Positions 42,410-50,960 of a stretch of 64,000 nucleotides of DNA are shown one piece after another. The notes below the pieces were generated by a model, which had not been told where the DNA came from, did no database searches, and saw only the letters and a list, made by a program, of their open reading frames with translations. Source of the DNA: Marinilabilia rubra (GTDB lineage: Bacteria; Bacteroidota; Bacteroidia; Bacteroidales; Marinilabiliaceae); contig NZ_QEWP01000008.1 of the NCBI RefSeq assembly GCF_003121985.1, forward strand, positions 1 through 64,000. The letters are read 5' to 3'. Numbering within the stretch: the stretch's first letter is position 1; each line of letters begins with the position of its first letter. Both the position numbers and the translations under genes were made by a program.

Positions 42410-44692
42410 ATGAGACAAACTTTACTGATTATCCTTTTCATGAGTTCCATTTTTGCTTTTGGACAAGGAGGGATAGAACTGACTTTTTCAGGACAGCATA
42501 AAGGGAATATGGTGGTTCCTGATAGTGTTTTGATTGAAAATTTAACGAAAGGGCTGGAGGCAAAGATTTACAGTTCTGATTTATCGGTTACACTGGAGGT
42601 GCCAACCCAAATTGATAATATTTATTCCAATCAGAAATCTGCAGGTTTTAGCTTAAAACCCAATTTCCCAAACCCATTTGCTGACTTCACCAATTTTGAA
42701 CTCGAAATTTTGAGCAGCCAATCAATGGTGATAAGTGTTTTTAGTCTTTCTGGTGAGAAAGTTCTTGAAGATCAATTTTTTTTGTCAAAAGGTGTTCATC
42801 AGTTTAAATTTACAGCCGGTAATGATAATATTTATTTTCTAAAAGTGACTGGAGAAGAGGGATTTGAAACCATTAAGATGATGGCCTTGAGTGGGAACAA
42901 CTATCAACCTGAGCTGGAACTATTGGCTTCAAATACACTTGAAAACAGGCTGAAATCATCATCTGCTAGATTATCTTACTCGAACGGTGACATATTGAGG
43001 ATGACCGGATATGCAACAACTTGTAATCGCCCGGATCACGATATTCTGGAAGATTCCCCGGAGGCAAGCAGAGATTATCAATTTTTGTTTGAAAATGATG
43101 TTCCTCAAATAGAGAATAATATGACAGGTCAAACACAATTATGTCAGGGAACTCTTGATATGGCCTATGAGGTTGAATTATTGGATGATGTATATTATCT
43201 GTGGGATTATTCCGGTGAAGGGATCTCAATTAGTGGTCAGGGAACCAATATTGTGAATGTTGATTTTTCTGAAAATGCCACTTCCGGAACACTAAGCGTG
43301 ATTCCTTCTAATTCATGTGGAGACGGCAGCATTATTCAACTTGAGATAACTGTAAACCAATTACCGAATGTTGTTATTGATGCTTCTGCTTTAGAAATTT
43401 TTAATGGAGAATCCGTTACTTTAACCGCATCAGGTGGCGGTTCTTATGATTGGTCCCCGGTTGTTTCAACCGATGCGGTTCTTGTTGCTTCTCCCTCCGA
43501 AACAACAAATTTTGTGGTCACTGCGTCTTCTCAATACGGGTGCTCAGAAGAGGAAAGTATAACTATTTCAGTAAAGAACCATCCTGTTTCAATTGATGAT
43601 AATGGTGAAATTGATGAGGATGGTACCACTTTAATAGATGTATTGTTGAATGATACCGACATCGACGGAGATGTTCTGAGCATTACAGGCTTTACCCAGG
43701 GAAGTGATGGAACCGTCAGTCAGGAAGGCAATTCTTTGCGTTACACGCCCGATGCAGATTTTAATGGTTTCGATAGCTTTAGCTACGATATAGGCGATGG
43801 CAATGGTGGAATTGCAACAGGCACCGTCAATGTGACGATAAATGCTGCAAATGATGTTCCTCAGGCTGTAACGGATGCTGGTGAAATTGATGAGGATGGT
43901 ACCACTTTAATAGATGTATTGTTGAATGATACCGACATCGACGGAGATGTTCTGAGCATTACAGGCTTTACTCAGGGAAGTGATGGAACCGTCAGTCAGG
44001 AAGGCGATGCTTTGCGTTACACTCCCGATGCCGATTTTAATGGTTCCGATAGCTTTGCCTACGATATTGGCGATGGTAATGGTGGAGAAGTCTCCGGAAC
44101 GGTTAATGTGACAGTCAATCCTGTAAACGATTTGCCACAGGCTGTAACTGATCTAGCAAGTGTTGATGAGGATGGCACAATCCTGATAGAAGTATTATCA
44201 AATGATACTGACATTGATGGCGATGCCCTCAGCATAACAGGTTTTGCACAGGGAACTAATGGCACCGTCTCTCAGGAGGGCGATGCTTTGCGTTACACGC
44301 CCGATGCCGATTTTTCAGGAAGTGACAGCTTTACGTATGGTATTAGCGATGGAGATGGTGGCAATGCTACCGGAACTGTAGATGTAACGATTGTTGATAA
44401 TAGTCTTGTTTCTTTTGATATCACAGACCCATCCGGAGAAACAGATCCTATTTGGTTTACTGTGACTACAAGCGGGAATTTCGAAATTGTTTCCAGTTTT
44501 TATTTGGTTGGTTGTGACACAGTTGTGTATTTGTATGATGAGAGTGGTAATCTAGTTGCCTCAAATGATGATTACGTGGATCTCTATGGGACGATAGCTA
44601 GTATAGCCCTAGATGCGGGGAATTATTATGTTATTGTTCAAAACTTTGATTTCACTGAATTAAATTGTCATCTTGAGGTGAATCCTCTTTAG
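42410..44692 (+). CDS. Secreted multi-domain Ig/cadherin-like repeat protein
   Basis: 760 residues. A signal peptide (LLIILFMSSIFAFGQ) is followed at about residues 80-165 by a module that resembles a T9SS type A sorting domain or FlgD-like Ig fold (LKPNFPNPFADFTNFELEI... VFSLSGEKVLEDQ... GNDNIYFLKVTG), here near the N-terminus instead of at the end. Then comes a PKD/Ig-like region (LWDYSGEGISISGQG), a LTASGGGSYDWSP module and three ~92-residue cadherin/VCBS-like repeats beginning DEDGTTLIDVLLNDTDIDGD. A C-terminal pre-peptidase-like domain (DPIWFTVTTSG... DTVVYLYDESGNLVASNDD) closes the protein. Probably a surface adhesin or scaffold. No catalytic domain seen. Confidence 0.78.
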   Translation: MRQTLLIILFMSSIFAFGQGGIELTFSGQHKGNMVVPDSVLIENLTKGLEAKIYSSDLSVTLEVPTQIDNIYSNQKSAGFSLKPNFPNPFADFTNFELEILSSQSMVISVFSLSGEKVLEDQFFLSKGVHQFKFTAGNDNIYFLKVTGEEGFETIKMMALSGNNYQPELELLASNTLENRLKSSSARLSYSNGDILRMTGYATTCNRPDHDILEDSPEASRDYQFLFENDVPQIENNMTGQTQLCQGTLDMAYEVELLDDVYYLWDYSGEGISISGQGTNIVNVDFSENATSGTLSVIPSNSCGDGSIIQLEITVNQLPNVVIDASALEIFNGESVTLTASGGGSYDWSPVVSTDAVLVASPSETTNFVVTASSQYGCSEEESITISVKNHPVSIDDNGEIDEDGTTLIDVLLNDTDIDGDVLSITGFTQGSDGTVSQEGNSLRYTPDADFNGFDSFSYDIGDGNGGIATGTVNVTINAANDVPQAVTDAGEIDEDGTTLIDVLLNDTDIDGDVLSITGFTQGSDGTVSQEGDALRYTPDADFNGSDSFAYDIGDGNGGEVSGTVNVTVNPVNDLPQAVTDLASVDEDGTILIEVLSNDTDIDGDALSITGFAQGTNGTVSQEGDALRYTPDADFSGSDSFTYGISDGDGGNATGTVDVTIVDNSLVSFDITDPSGETDPIWFTVTTSGNFEIVSSFYLVGCDTVVYLYDESGNLVASNDDYVDLYGTIASIALDAGNYYVIVQNFDFTELNCHLEVNPL
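43604..44431 (+). repeat. Three 276-bp coding tandem repeats
   Basis: Units start at 43604, 43880 and about 44156, exactly 276 bp (92 codons) apart. Units 1 and 2 are almost identical over long stretches at DNA level (e.g. both contain GAGGATGGTACCACTTTAAT). Unit 3 has diverged in codon use while keeping the protein pattern. Confidence 0.9.
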
Positions 44693-44710
44693 GCTGATTT
44701 TTCTTGTGTT

Positions 44711-44748
44711 AAAGGGGTGTTCCTGGCTGGGGCACCCCTTTATTTTTT
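44711..44748 (+). terminator. Intrinsic terminator after the Ig-repeat gene
   Basis: AAAGGGGTG (44711-44719) pairs with CACCCCTTT (44733-44741), followed by ATTTTTT. Confidence 0.9.
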
Positions 44749-44839
44749 AAACTTGAAACGAAATTATCCGTAAAGGTGTTTACCTTTAATTGTAATCTTG
44801 TATATTAAATGGTTCGCACTGGTTCCGCAATTAATATTT

Positions 44840-46540
44840 ATGAGGAAATTTTTTAATAAATCGAAAATAGATCACGAATGGTTAATGGCCATTAGGATTT
44901 CGTGTATTTTTTTAATCATTGGAGGGTTATGGATTTTCTTCAGTGACCGACTGGTTTTGTCCTTTTTTAAAGACCCTGATCAGTATGCCAGATTACAGCT
45001 TTGGAAAGGCTGGTTTTTTGTTGTTTCAGTGGCGGTCATCTTGCTGCTTCTGATAAAAAATTATTTGAAACGAAACAGAACCCTTTCTGAATCTTTGCAG
45101 GAGAGCGACGAACGCTTTAGGTATGTCATCGAAAAATCTGTTTCAGGCATATGTATAATAAATTCAAAAGGAGAATTTGATTACGTTAATAATTCTTTTT
45201 GCACTGTGTTTGGGTATGAAGCAAACGAAATTGTTGGACAATCAATTACCATGTTGTATTCTTCTGATCAGCATGAGGCTGTGATAAATGAAGTTGATCG
45301 CCTGTTTGTTAATTCCCTGCATGAGACCAAAACATGGGATGCAATTGACAAACAAAACAAACAGAAAAAAGTTAAGACCGATACAATGCCAATTACATGG
45401 TTTAACGGGGAAGAAAAGTTGGTCTCCTTTGTTGAGGACATTACAGCGAGAGTAAAGGCTGAAGGTGAGCTGAAACGTAGCGAACGGAAATATCGCTCAA
45501 TGATGGAGGCACTCGATATTCCTCTTTATATTGCCGATGACAATTGTCGGATTTTGTTTGCCAATACCGCTTTTCGAAAAAGATTCGGAGAGGTTGATGA
45601 TATAAAGCATTGTTACAAGAAAGTCTTATATAATGAAGATCGTTGTGGTTGGTGCAAAGGGGTGAAGCAATTAAAAATAGGGCAAAGATACGAACGTGAA
45701 TTGCACGATCCTGGAACAGGGCAGATTTATCAGGTAATAATGGCTCCCATCGAATTTGAAGAAGGTCAAATTAATAAAATGATTGTGATGAGAGATTTGA
45801 CCGACATAATAAAAGCCAGACAGAGAGCTGAAGAGAGTGATCGGCTGAAAACTGCTTTTCTGGCCAATATGAGTCATGAAGTCAGAACCCCTTTAAATGC
45901 AATTCTCGGTTTCTCAAGCATTCTTAATGATGATACTCTGCCCGGGGAAGAACGTTCCCGTTTTATTGATCTCATTCACCAGAGTGGGATTCAATTGCTA
46001 AATATTATTGATGATATTGTTGATGTAGCCCGCATTGAACAAGGCAATCTCAGAATATCCAGGGTTTCAGTGGAGGTGAATCCTCTTTTGAGAGAGACTA
46101 TGGATATTATGAAGTTAGAGCTGGCAGATGGCAGTAAACCTGATTTGGAATTAAGAATGGAGAACCATCTTCCCGTGGGTTACACCATTCAGGCCGATCC
46201 ATTGCGCTTGAAGCAGGTGCTGATGAATTTGTTGAATAATGCCATTAAATTCACGCGGAAAGGACTTGTAAAACTTGAGGTTTTCAAGAATAATAATCAT
46301 GAGGTTATTTTTGATGTGGAAGATACCGGCATTGGCATTCCTGCAGAAAAAATGGAGGTGATTTTTGAGCGTTTCAGGCAGGCTGATGAGTCAACCACAA
46401 GGGTAGCCGGAGGGAATGGACTTGGTCTTTTTATTAGTAAAAACCTGATTGAACAGATGGGGGGGCAAATAAAGGGAACCTCCACTCCCGGGCAGGGAAG
46501 TACCTTTTCGGTGATTATGAAAGAAAACAAAAAAACTTAA
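44840..46540 (+). CDS. Membrane PAS histidine kinase with Cys-rich PAS
   Basis: Start ATG at 44840 (MRKFFNKSKIDHEW), preferred over a TTG at 44798. Two membrane helices (about 20-45 and 60-80) enclose a short periplasmic loop. PAS1 (about 95-220, GICIINSKGEFDYVNNSF) and PAS2 (about 225-345) follow. PAS2 carries Cys258, Cys269 and Cys272 (HCYKKV...RCGWCKG), a C-x10-C-x2-C set that could bind metal or sense redox state. HisKA (FLANMSHEVRTPLNA) and HATPase (LLNNAIKFT, DTGIGI, GGNGLGL) are intact. No receiver or regulator is adjacent. The paralogue at 48177 shares both the PAS2 Cys pattern and the kinase core; a GH18 gene lies between them. Confidence 0.9.
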   Translation: MRKFFNKSKIDHEWLMAIRISCIFLIIGGLWIFFSDRLVLSFFKDPDQYARLQLWKGWFFVVSVAVILLLLIKNYLKRNRTLSESLQESDERFRYVIEKSVSGICIINSKGEFDYVNNSFCTVFGYEANEIVGQSITMLYSSDQHEAVINEVDRLFVNSLHETKTWDAIDKQNKQKKVKTDTMPITWFNGEEKLVSFVEDITARVKAEGELKRSERKYRSMMEALDIPLYIADDNCRILFANTAFRKRFGEVDDIKHCYKKVLYNEDRCGWCKGVKQLKIGQRYERELHDPGTGQIYQVIMAPIEFEEGQINKMIVMRDLTDIIKARQRAEESDRLKTAFLANMSHEVRTPLNAILGFSSILNDDTLPGEERSRFIDLIHQSGIQLLNIIDDIVDVARIEQGNLRISRVSVEVNPLLRETMDIMKLELADGSKPDLELRMENHLPVGYTIQADPLRLKQVLMNLLNNAIKFTRKGLVKLEVFKNNNHEVIFDVEDTGIGIPAEKMEVIFERFRQADESTTRVAGGNGLGLFISKNLIEQMGGQIKGTSTPGQGSTFSVIMKENKKT

Positions 46541-46623
46541 ATGAGTATCCGTTTTTATACCCAACTTGAAAGCAGACCCGCCGAAAAGGACGGCCTTGAC
46601 CGGTGAGCCAAAAAACAAGTGAA

Positions 46624-46835
46624 GATGGCGTTAAAAAATCTTTTCTGTTTGAGCCGATAGGCGAGTTTAAAAGATTTTAGCCATCAAACGCTGTTTTTTT
46701 GAGTGAAGCGGTCACAGCCTTGGATTATTGCGATTAGCGAAAGCAGTGTCAAGCTCGCTTGAACAATGCTGAGTGTAGCAATAATCATGAAATAATTTTT
46801 TTGATTACTTTTTTGTGTCAAGACAAAAAAGTAAT
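46624..46835. repeat. Block of three strong stem-loops in a gene-free region
   Basis: Inverted repeat 1: GATGGC with AAAATCTTTT (46624-46644) against AAAAGATTTT and GCCATC (46669-46685). Repeat 2: GATTATTGC (46723-46731) against GCAATAATC (46778-46786), with inner partial pairing. Repeat 3: a perfect 13-bp stem ATTACTTTTTTGT (46804-46816) against 46823-46835. The region 46541-46966 has no gene. Confidence 0.7.
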
Positions 46836-46966
46836 TGGGGTTTAAGGGGTAAAGCCCCTCTATATTTTCAAATAGGTAAATAACCGGATATTCATAAAAA
46901 CTTAAATAGTTTCTTAATTTGCGTTTCAGTGGTCTGTCGGTTATATTAGGGTAAAATCTTGATATA

Positions 46967-48091
46967 ATGAAAAATATTGCTTTTCTTATTTTTGCAATTT
47001 GGACTTTTATAGCTTGTTCATCTTCACAAAAACCACCTAAACGAAGTTCAAAAGTTGTAATTGGTTATTTGTTCCCTGGTAACCGCCTGATTAAAGAAGA
47101 TATTTCTGCATCAAAATTAACTCACATAAACTATGCTTTTGCCAATATCATTGATGGAAGAATGGTAGAAGGCTATGAGGCTGACTCTGCTAATTTTGCA
47201 GTTCTGAATCGGCTTAAACGAAAGAATTCTGCACTTAAAATTTTAGTTTCTGTTGGGGGGTGGGGATGGTCCGGAGAATTTTCGGATATGGCTCTGAATA
47301 AGGAGTCTAGAAGGCACTTTGTTGAAAGTGCCGTTGATTTCTTGTTAAAACATAATCTTGACGGGTTAGATATTGACTGGGAATATCCGGGAATGCCGGG
47401 AGCAGGCAATACTCATCGTCCCCAGGATAAAGAGAATTTCACCTTGCTATTGAAGGAGTGCCGGGAAGCGCTTGATGCCATCGATAGATCAAAACATTAT
47501 TTGCTGACGATTGCCGCCGCGGCCTCTCCCGTATTTTTGGAAACTACCGATATGGACAAAGCGGCTCAATATCTGGATTTTGTGAATCTCATGACCTATG
47601 ACTTTGCCGGTGCCTGGGACTCCATAGTAAGGCATCATGCCAATTTGTATCCTTCTGAGTTTTATGAAGGGGGTAACTCTGTTTCTGAAACTGTAGATAG
47701 GTTTATTTCAGATGGTGTGCCTGCCGATAAACTGGTAGTCGGGGTTCCATTTTATGGCCGGGGGTGGAAGAAAGTTAAAAAGAAAAACAGCGGGTTAGGA
47801 GGCGTCGGCGAAGGGCTCGAAAATGTTAATCTTGTATATCAGTCCATATTAGAAAATGTTCTTAGCAATAAGAAATTTGAAAAGCACTGGGATAATTCGG
47901 CTAAAGCACCTTATCTTTTTAATGAAGAAGAAAGGGTGTTTATTACTTACGAAAATCCAAAATCACTTGGATTAAAGTGTCAATATATTCGCAACACCGG
48001 ATTAAAAGGGGTGATGTTTTGGGAGTATTTTGATGATTCTAAAGAATGTCTGCTTTCTGTGATTAACACAGAACTTCATAGGAGAGACTAA
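46967..48091 (+). CDS. GH18 family chitinase-like lipoprotein
   Basis: 374 residues. The lipoprotein signal ends TFIAC. GH18 barrel motifs are VVIGYLFPGNRL, LTHINYAFANI, ILVSVGGWGWSGEFSDMA and the catalytic DGLDIDWEYPG, whose last Glu is the acid. MTYDFAGAWDS and the late strand GLKGVMFWEYFDD are also typical. It hydrolyses beta-1,4-linked N-acetylglucosamine polymers such as chitin, or cell-wall-derived chains, at the cell surface or in the periplasm. It lies between two paralogous PAS kinase genes. Possible co-regulation is inference. It has no carbohydrate-binding module. Confidence 0.93.
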   Translation: MKNIAFLIFAIWTFIACSSSQKPPKRSSKVVIGYLFPGNRLIKEDISASKLTHINYAFANIIDGRMVEGYEADSANFAVLNRLKRKNSALKILVSVGGWGWSGEFSDMALNKESRRHFVESAVDFLLKHNLDGLDIDWEYPGMPGAGNTHRPQDKENFTLLLKECREALDAIDRSKHYLLTIAAAASPVFLETTDMDKAAQYLDFVNLMTYDFAGAWDSIVRHHANLYPSEFYEGGNSVSETVDRFISDGVPADKLVVGVPFYGRGWKKVKKKNSGLGGVGEGLENVNLVYQSILENVLSNKKFEKHWDNSAKAPYLFNEEERVFITYENPKSLGLKCQYIRNTGLKGVMFWEYFDDSKECLLSVINTELHRRD

Positions 48092-48176
48092 TTCACAGGG
48101 ATGGATTCTCTTTAAGGGATTTTGGGGAACAAAAATAAATTTTTTTCGTAATAGAGTTTTTGAAAGGAGTACCTAT

Positions 48177-50444
48177 ATGTGGACTGGTCTAAACAATAAC
48201 TATAGAATTCTTTTGCTGAATAATAAGCCGGAACTGGCTGTTCAGCTTCAAAAATATCTTCTGCAAAAATTTGAGGTGGCAGACTGTATTCATAATACTG
48301 ACCAGGCAATTCAGGAATTGAGAAGTGGAAAGTACGGTTTATTGGTGCTCTCCAATCATCTAAATGACATGGAAGGAGTCGATTTTTTAAAGTTACTAAA
48401 AAAGGAGTCTCTTTCTATTCCTTGTATTGTTTTGGCGGGTGATGGTGATATTAAGCAAGCAGTTTCAGCCATGAAAGAGGGCGCTGAGGATTTCATACAA
48501 TGGTCAGATGATCAGGAAGCTTTGTTCCCCTATATTGAAGAGGTTCTGAAAAAACTTATAGCCCGAATGGAGAAAGATAGCCTTTTGGCAGAGGGAGAGT
48601 TGCTTTACAAAACTTTGTTTGAGAATATCAGAGATGCAGTTTATCTTCACTTTCTGGATGAAGAGACTTTATTGCCGGGGCCTTTCATAGAAGTGAATAA
48701 AGTCGCTTGCAGACGAATGGGTTATACAAAGGAGGAATTCATGACCATGGGGCCTCAGGATATCGATGTCCCGGGGCAAGTGGATGTGCAAGCCATTGCA
48801 GATGAGCTGCTGGGAAAAGGGTCAGTGATATTTAAAACCAAAAGTCTAACCAAAGACGGACGGGAAATACCAACAGAAGTAAACGCACGCCTGTTTGATT
48901 TCAAGGGCAGGAAAGCCATTCTTTCAGTTGCAAGAAATATTACAACCCAGCAAAAAATACTGGATGACCTGAGAAATAGCGAAAAACGTTTTCGGGCCAT
49001 AATAGATAAATGCATAATTGGGATTTGCATTACCGATGAACAAGGTGTTTTTGAATTTGTGAATGATGCTTTTTGCCAAATATATGGTTATTCGCCTGAA
49101 GAAATAGTGGGCCAATACATTTCCATGGTGGTTTTGGAAGAAAAAAAATCTCTTCTTTTCGACCGGCATAAAGAATTTTTTAAGAGCAAGTCTTCTAAAA
49201 AAGATGATTGGGATGTTGTAGATAAGTTTGGACGTATTAAGCATGTTGTTACAGATTCTACTTTGATAATTGATGCAGAAGGCCGAAAGCGACGGGTGAC
49301 CTTTGTTGAGGATGTAACAGAAGAAAGAAAGAGCAAACAGGCATTGGAGATGAGTGAGGTCAAATACCGCACTATGATGGAGAATCTTCAGGATCCGGTT
49401 TTTATCAGCGATAGTGACTTTGAAATTGTTTATGCCAATAATGCTTTCAATAAAAGGTTTGGAGCTTTCGACCCTGAAGGTAAATGTCATGATATTATAT
49501 TTGGCATAAAGTCTCCTTGTTCCTGGTGCATGGCTGCAAAAGAAAATATGTCACGCTTCAGGAAGCGGCAGGAAAAGACTATCAAAAACCGGGATTATCA
49601 GATTACTACGGTTCCCATAAATTACAATGGCCATGAAGGTGCAAAAATGACCATCCTCCGGGATGTGACAAAAGTGGTGAAAGCAAGAAGAAAAGCCGAA
49701 GAAAGTGATCGGCTCAAATCTGCTTTTTTGGCGAATATTTCCCACGAAATACGGACCCCTCTGAATGCCATGCTGGGGTTTTCCAATTTATTGAAGGATG
49801 ACAACGTTTCCTCCCAGGAGGCTGACATGTATATTGATATGATCAATGAGAGCGGCAATCATTTGATGCATGTGATGGATGACATTATCGAATTCTCTTT
49901 TATTGACTCGGGGCTGGTGGAAGTCCATCCCGTTGATTTGAATATGGATAAACTATTGAAAAATCTTGATAATGAAGCACAGTCAATGAGAGAGAAGATG
50001 AGTAAAGGGTATTTAGAGGTAAGGGTTAATAATTTACTGCCACAAGACTTAACATTAAAAACCGATGAATCTCGCCTCAGGCAAATTCTTCTCAACCTTA
50101 TCTCCAATGCAGTGAAGTTTACCGAGCAGGGAGAAGTCAATGTTTCTGTTCGATATACCAAAAATAAATGGGTGGTAATTTCTGTGAAGGATACAGGAAT
50201 AGGCATTCCCAGAGAAAAGCACAATGTTATTTTTAAACGTTTCAGGCAAGTGGATGAAGGCAATGCCCGTATGTTTGGAGGCAACGGTCTGGGACTGGCT
50301 CTTTGCAAACATCTTGCTGAAATGCTCGGTGGCCACATTAAATTTGAATCAGAAACGGGTAAAGGCTCCGACTTTCAATTGTTTATTCCTGCTACATTTG
50401 ATGAATCAATGGCACGCGCGGTCGCAGTCGATTTTGTGAAATAG
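48177..50444 (+). CDS. Cytoplasmic PAS histidine kinase with degenerate N-terminal receiver
   Basis: 755 residues, no membrane helix. GAAAGGAG 9 bp upstream supports the start at 48177. Residues 8-120 have the receiver fold, but its key residues are lost: the acidic pair is Asn15-Asn16, the phosphoacceptor position is Ser59 (VLSNHLNDMEG), the Thr/Ser is Ala87 and the Lys is Gln108. Three PAS domains follow (about 140-265, 275-395, 400-515), the last with Cys437, Cys448 and Cys451 as in the kinase at 44840. HisKA (FLANISHEIRTPLNA) and HATPase (LISNAVKFT, DTGIGI, GGNGLGL) are intact. The pseudo-receiver may act as a protein-interaction or signal-sensing module. Confidence 0.9.
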   Translation: MWTGLNNNYRILLLNNKPELAVQLQKYLLQKFEVADCIHNTDQAIQELRSGKYGLLVLSNHLNDMEGVDFLKLLKKESLSIPCIVLAGDGDIKQAVSAMKEGAEDFIQWSDDQEALFPYIEEVLKKLIARMEKDSLLAEGELLYKTLFENIRDAVYLHFLDEETLLPGPFIEVNKVACRRMGYTKEEFMTMGPQDIDVPGQVDVQAIADELLGKGSVIFKTKSLTKDGREIPTEVNARLFDFKGRKAILSVARNITTQQKILDDLRNSEKRFRAIIDKCIIGICITDEQGVFEFVNDAFCQIYGYSPEEIVGQYISMVVLEEKKSLLFDRHKEFFKSKSSKKDDWDVVDKFGRIKHVVTDSTLIIDAEGRKRRVTFVEDVTEERKSKQALEMSEVKYRTMMENLQDPVFISDSDFEIVYANNAFNKRFGAFDPEGKCHDIIFGIKSPCSWCMAAKENMSRFRKRQEKTIKNRDYQITTVPINYNGHEGAKMTILRDVTKVVKARRKAEESDRLKSAFLANISHEIRTPLNAMLGFSNLLKDDNVSSQEADMYIDMINESGNHLMHVMDDIIEFSFIDSGLVEVHPVDLNMDKLLKNLDNEAQSMREKMSKGYLEVRVNNLLPQDLTLKTDESRLRQILLNLISNAVKFTEQGEVNVSVRYTKNKWVVISVKDTGIGIPREKHNVIFKRFRQVDEGNARMFGGNGLGLALCKHLAEMLGGHIKFESETGKGSDFQLFIPATFDESMARAVAVDFVK

Positions 50445-50462
50445 CACATTATTAAAAAAATA

Positions 50463-50503
50463 TGCATAAAAAAAGCGCCTGTATCAGGCGCTTTTTTTAT
50501 GCA
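50463..50503. terminator. Bidirectional terminator between convergent genes
   Basis: A perfect 19-bp inverted repeat, TGCATAAAAAAAGCGCCTG with its complement (50485-50503), around a 3-nt loop. A/T tracts on both sides serve the kinase gene (+) and the pterin dehydratase gene (-). The dehydratase stop codon (50497-50499) lies inside the stem. Confidence 0.93.
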
Positions 50504-50742
50504 ATCTGGTTGATCTTTTCCGCCATGTTCACATCCCGGTCGGTGATTTCCCCTACATCGTGAGACATGAGTTTTATCTTTACCTTTTTGTATGAGAATA
50601 TCTCGATGTCGGGATGATGTTGCGCCTCTTCAGCAATGGGAACAATCTTCTTAACAAATTCGACGGCTTCCACAAAGTTCTTTAACTCAAAAGTGCGGGT
50701 CAGTTGATCATTCTCGATAATCCAGTTTTCAGGTGTCTTCAT
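50497..50742 (-). CDS. 4a-hydroxytetrahydrobiopterin dehydratase
   Basis: 81 residues of the pterin-4a-carbinolamine dehydratase family, with the active-site motif EEAQHHPDIEIFSYKKVKI and KLMSHDVGEITDRDVNMAEKI. It recycles oxidised pterin cofactor after aromatic amino acid hydroxylases, although in bacteria without such hydroxylases its role is unclear. No phenylalanine hydroxylase gene is in the window. Divergent from the RND pump gene, with about 220 bp between. Normal length for bacterial members. Confidence 0.94.
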   Translation of the reverse strand: MKTPENWIIENDQLTRTFELKNFVEAVEFVKKIVPIAEEAQHHPDIEIFSYKKVKIKLMSHDVGEITDRDVNMAEKINQIA

Positions 50743-50960
50743 AATCTTTCCTTTTTTAGATTCTTAAACTATGTACTAATAATCTTACAGTTTAAGGGCT
50801 AAATTGTTTAACGAAACCGCTTGGTAATTAATGCTAAATTGATAATAATATGTTTTTGTTGATCTAAATCCGGATTTCGTCCTTTTGTCAAAAAAGGTTG
50901 CGAGTTTAGTGACTTTGCGATAAAATTTGTAAATTGGAAACTCAATAACTTCACTTCTGT

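Noticed and set aside
43604-44431. 276-bp direct repeats considered as a mobile or CRISPR-type array
   Set aside because: They are in frame and encode cadherin-like domains of one protein.
46541-46966. Possible small gene in the stem-loop region
   Set aside because: All frames are short or broken; the region is dominated by inverted repeats.
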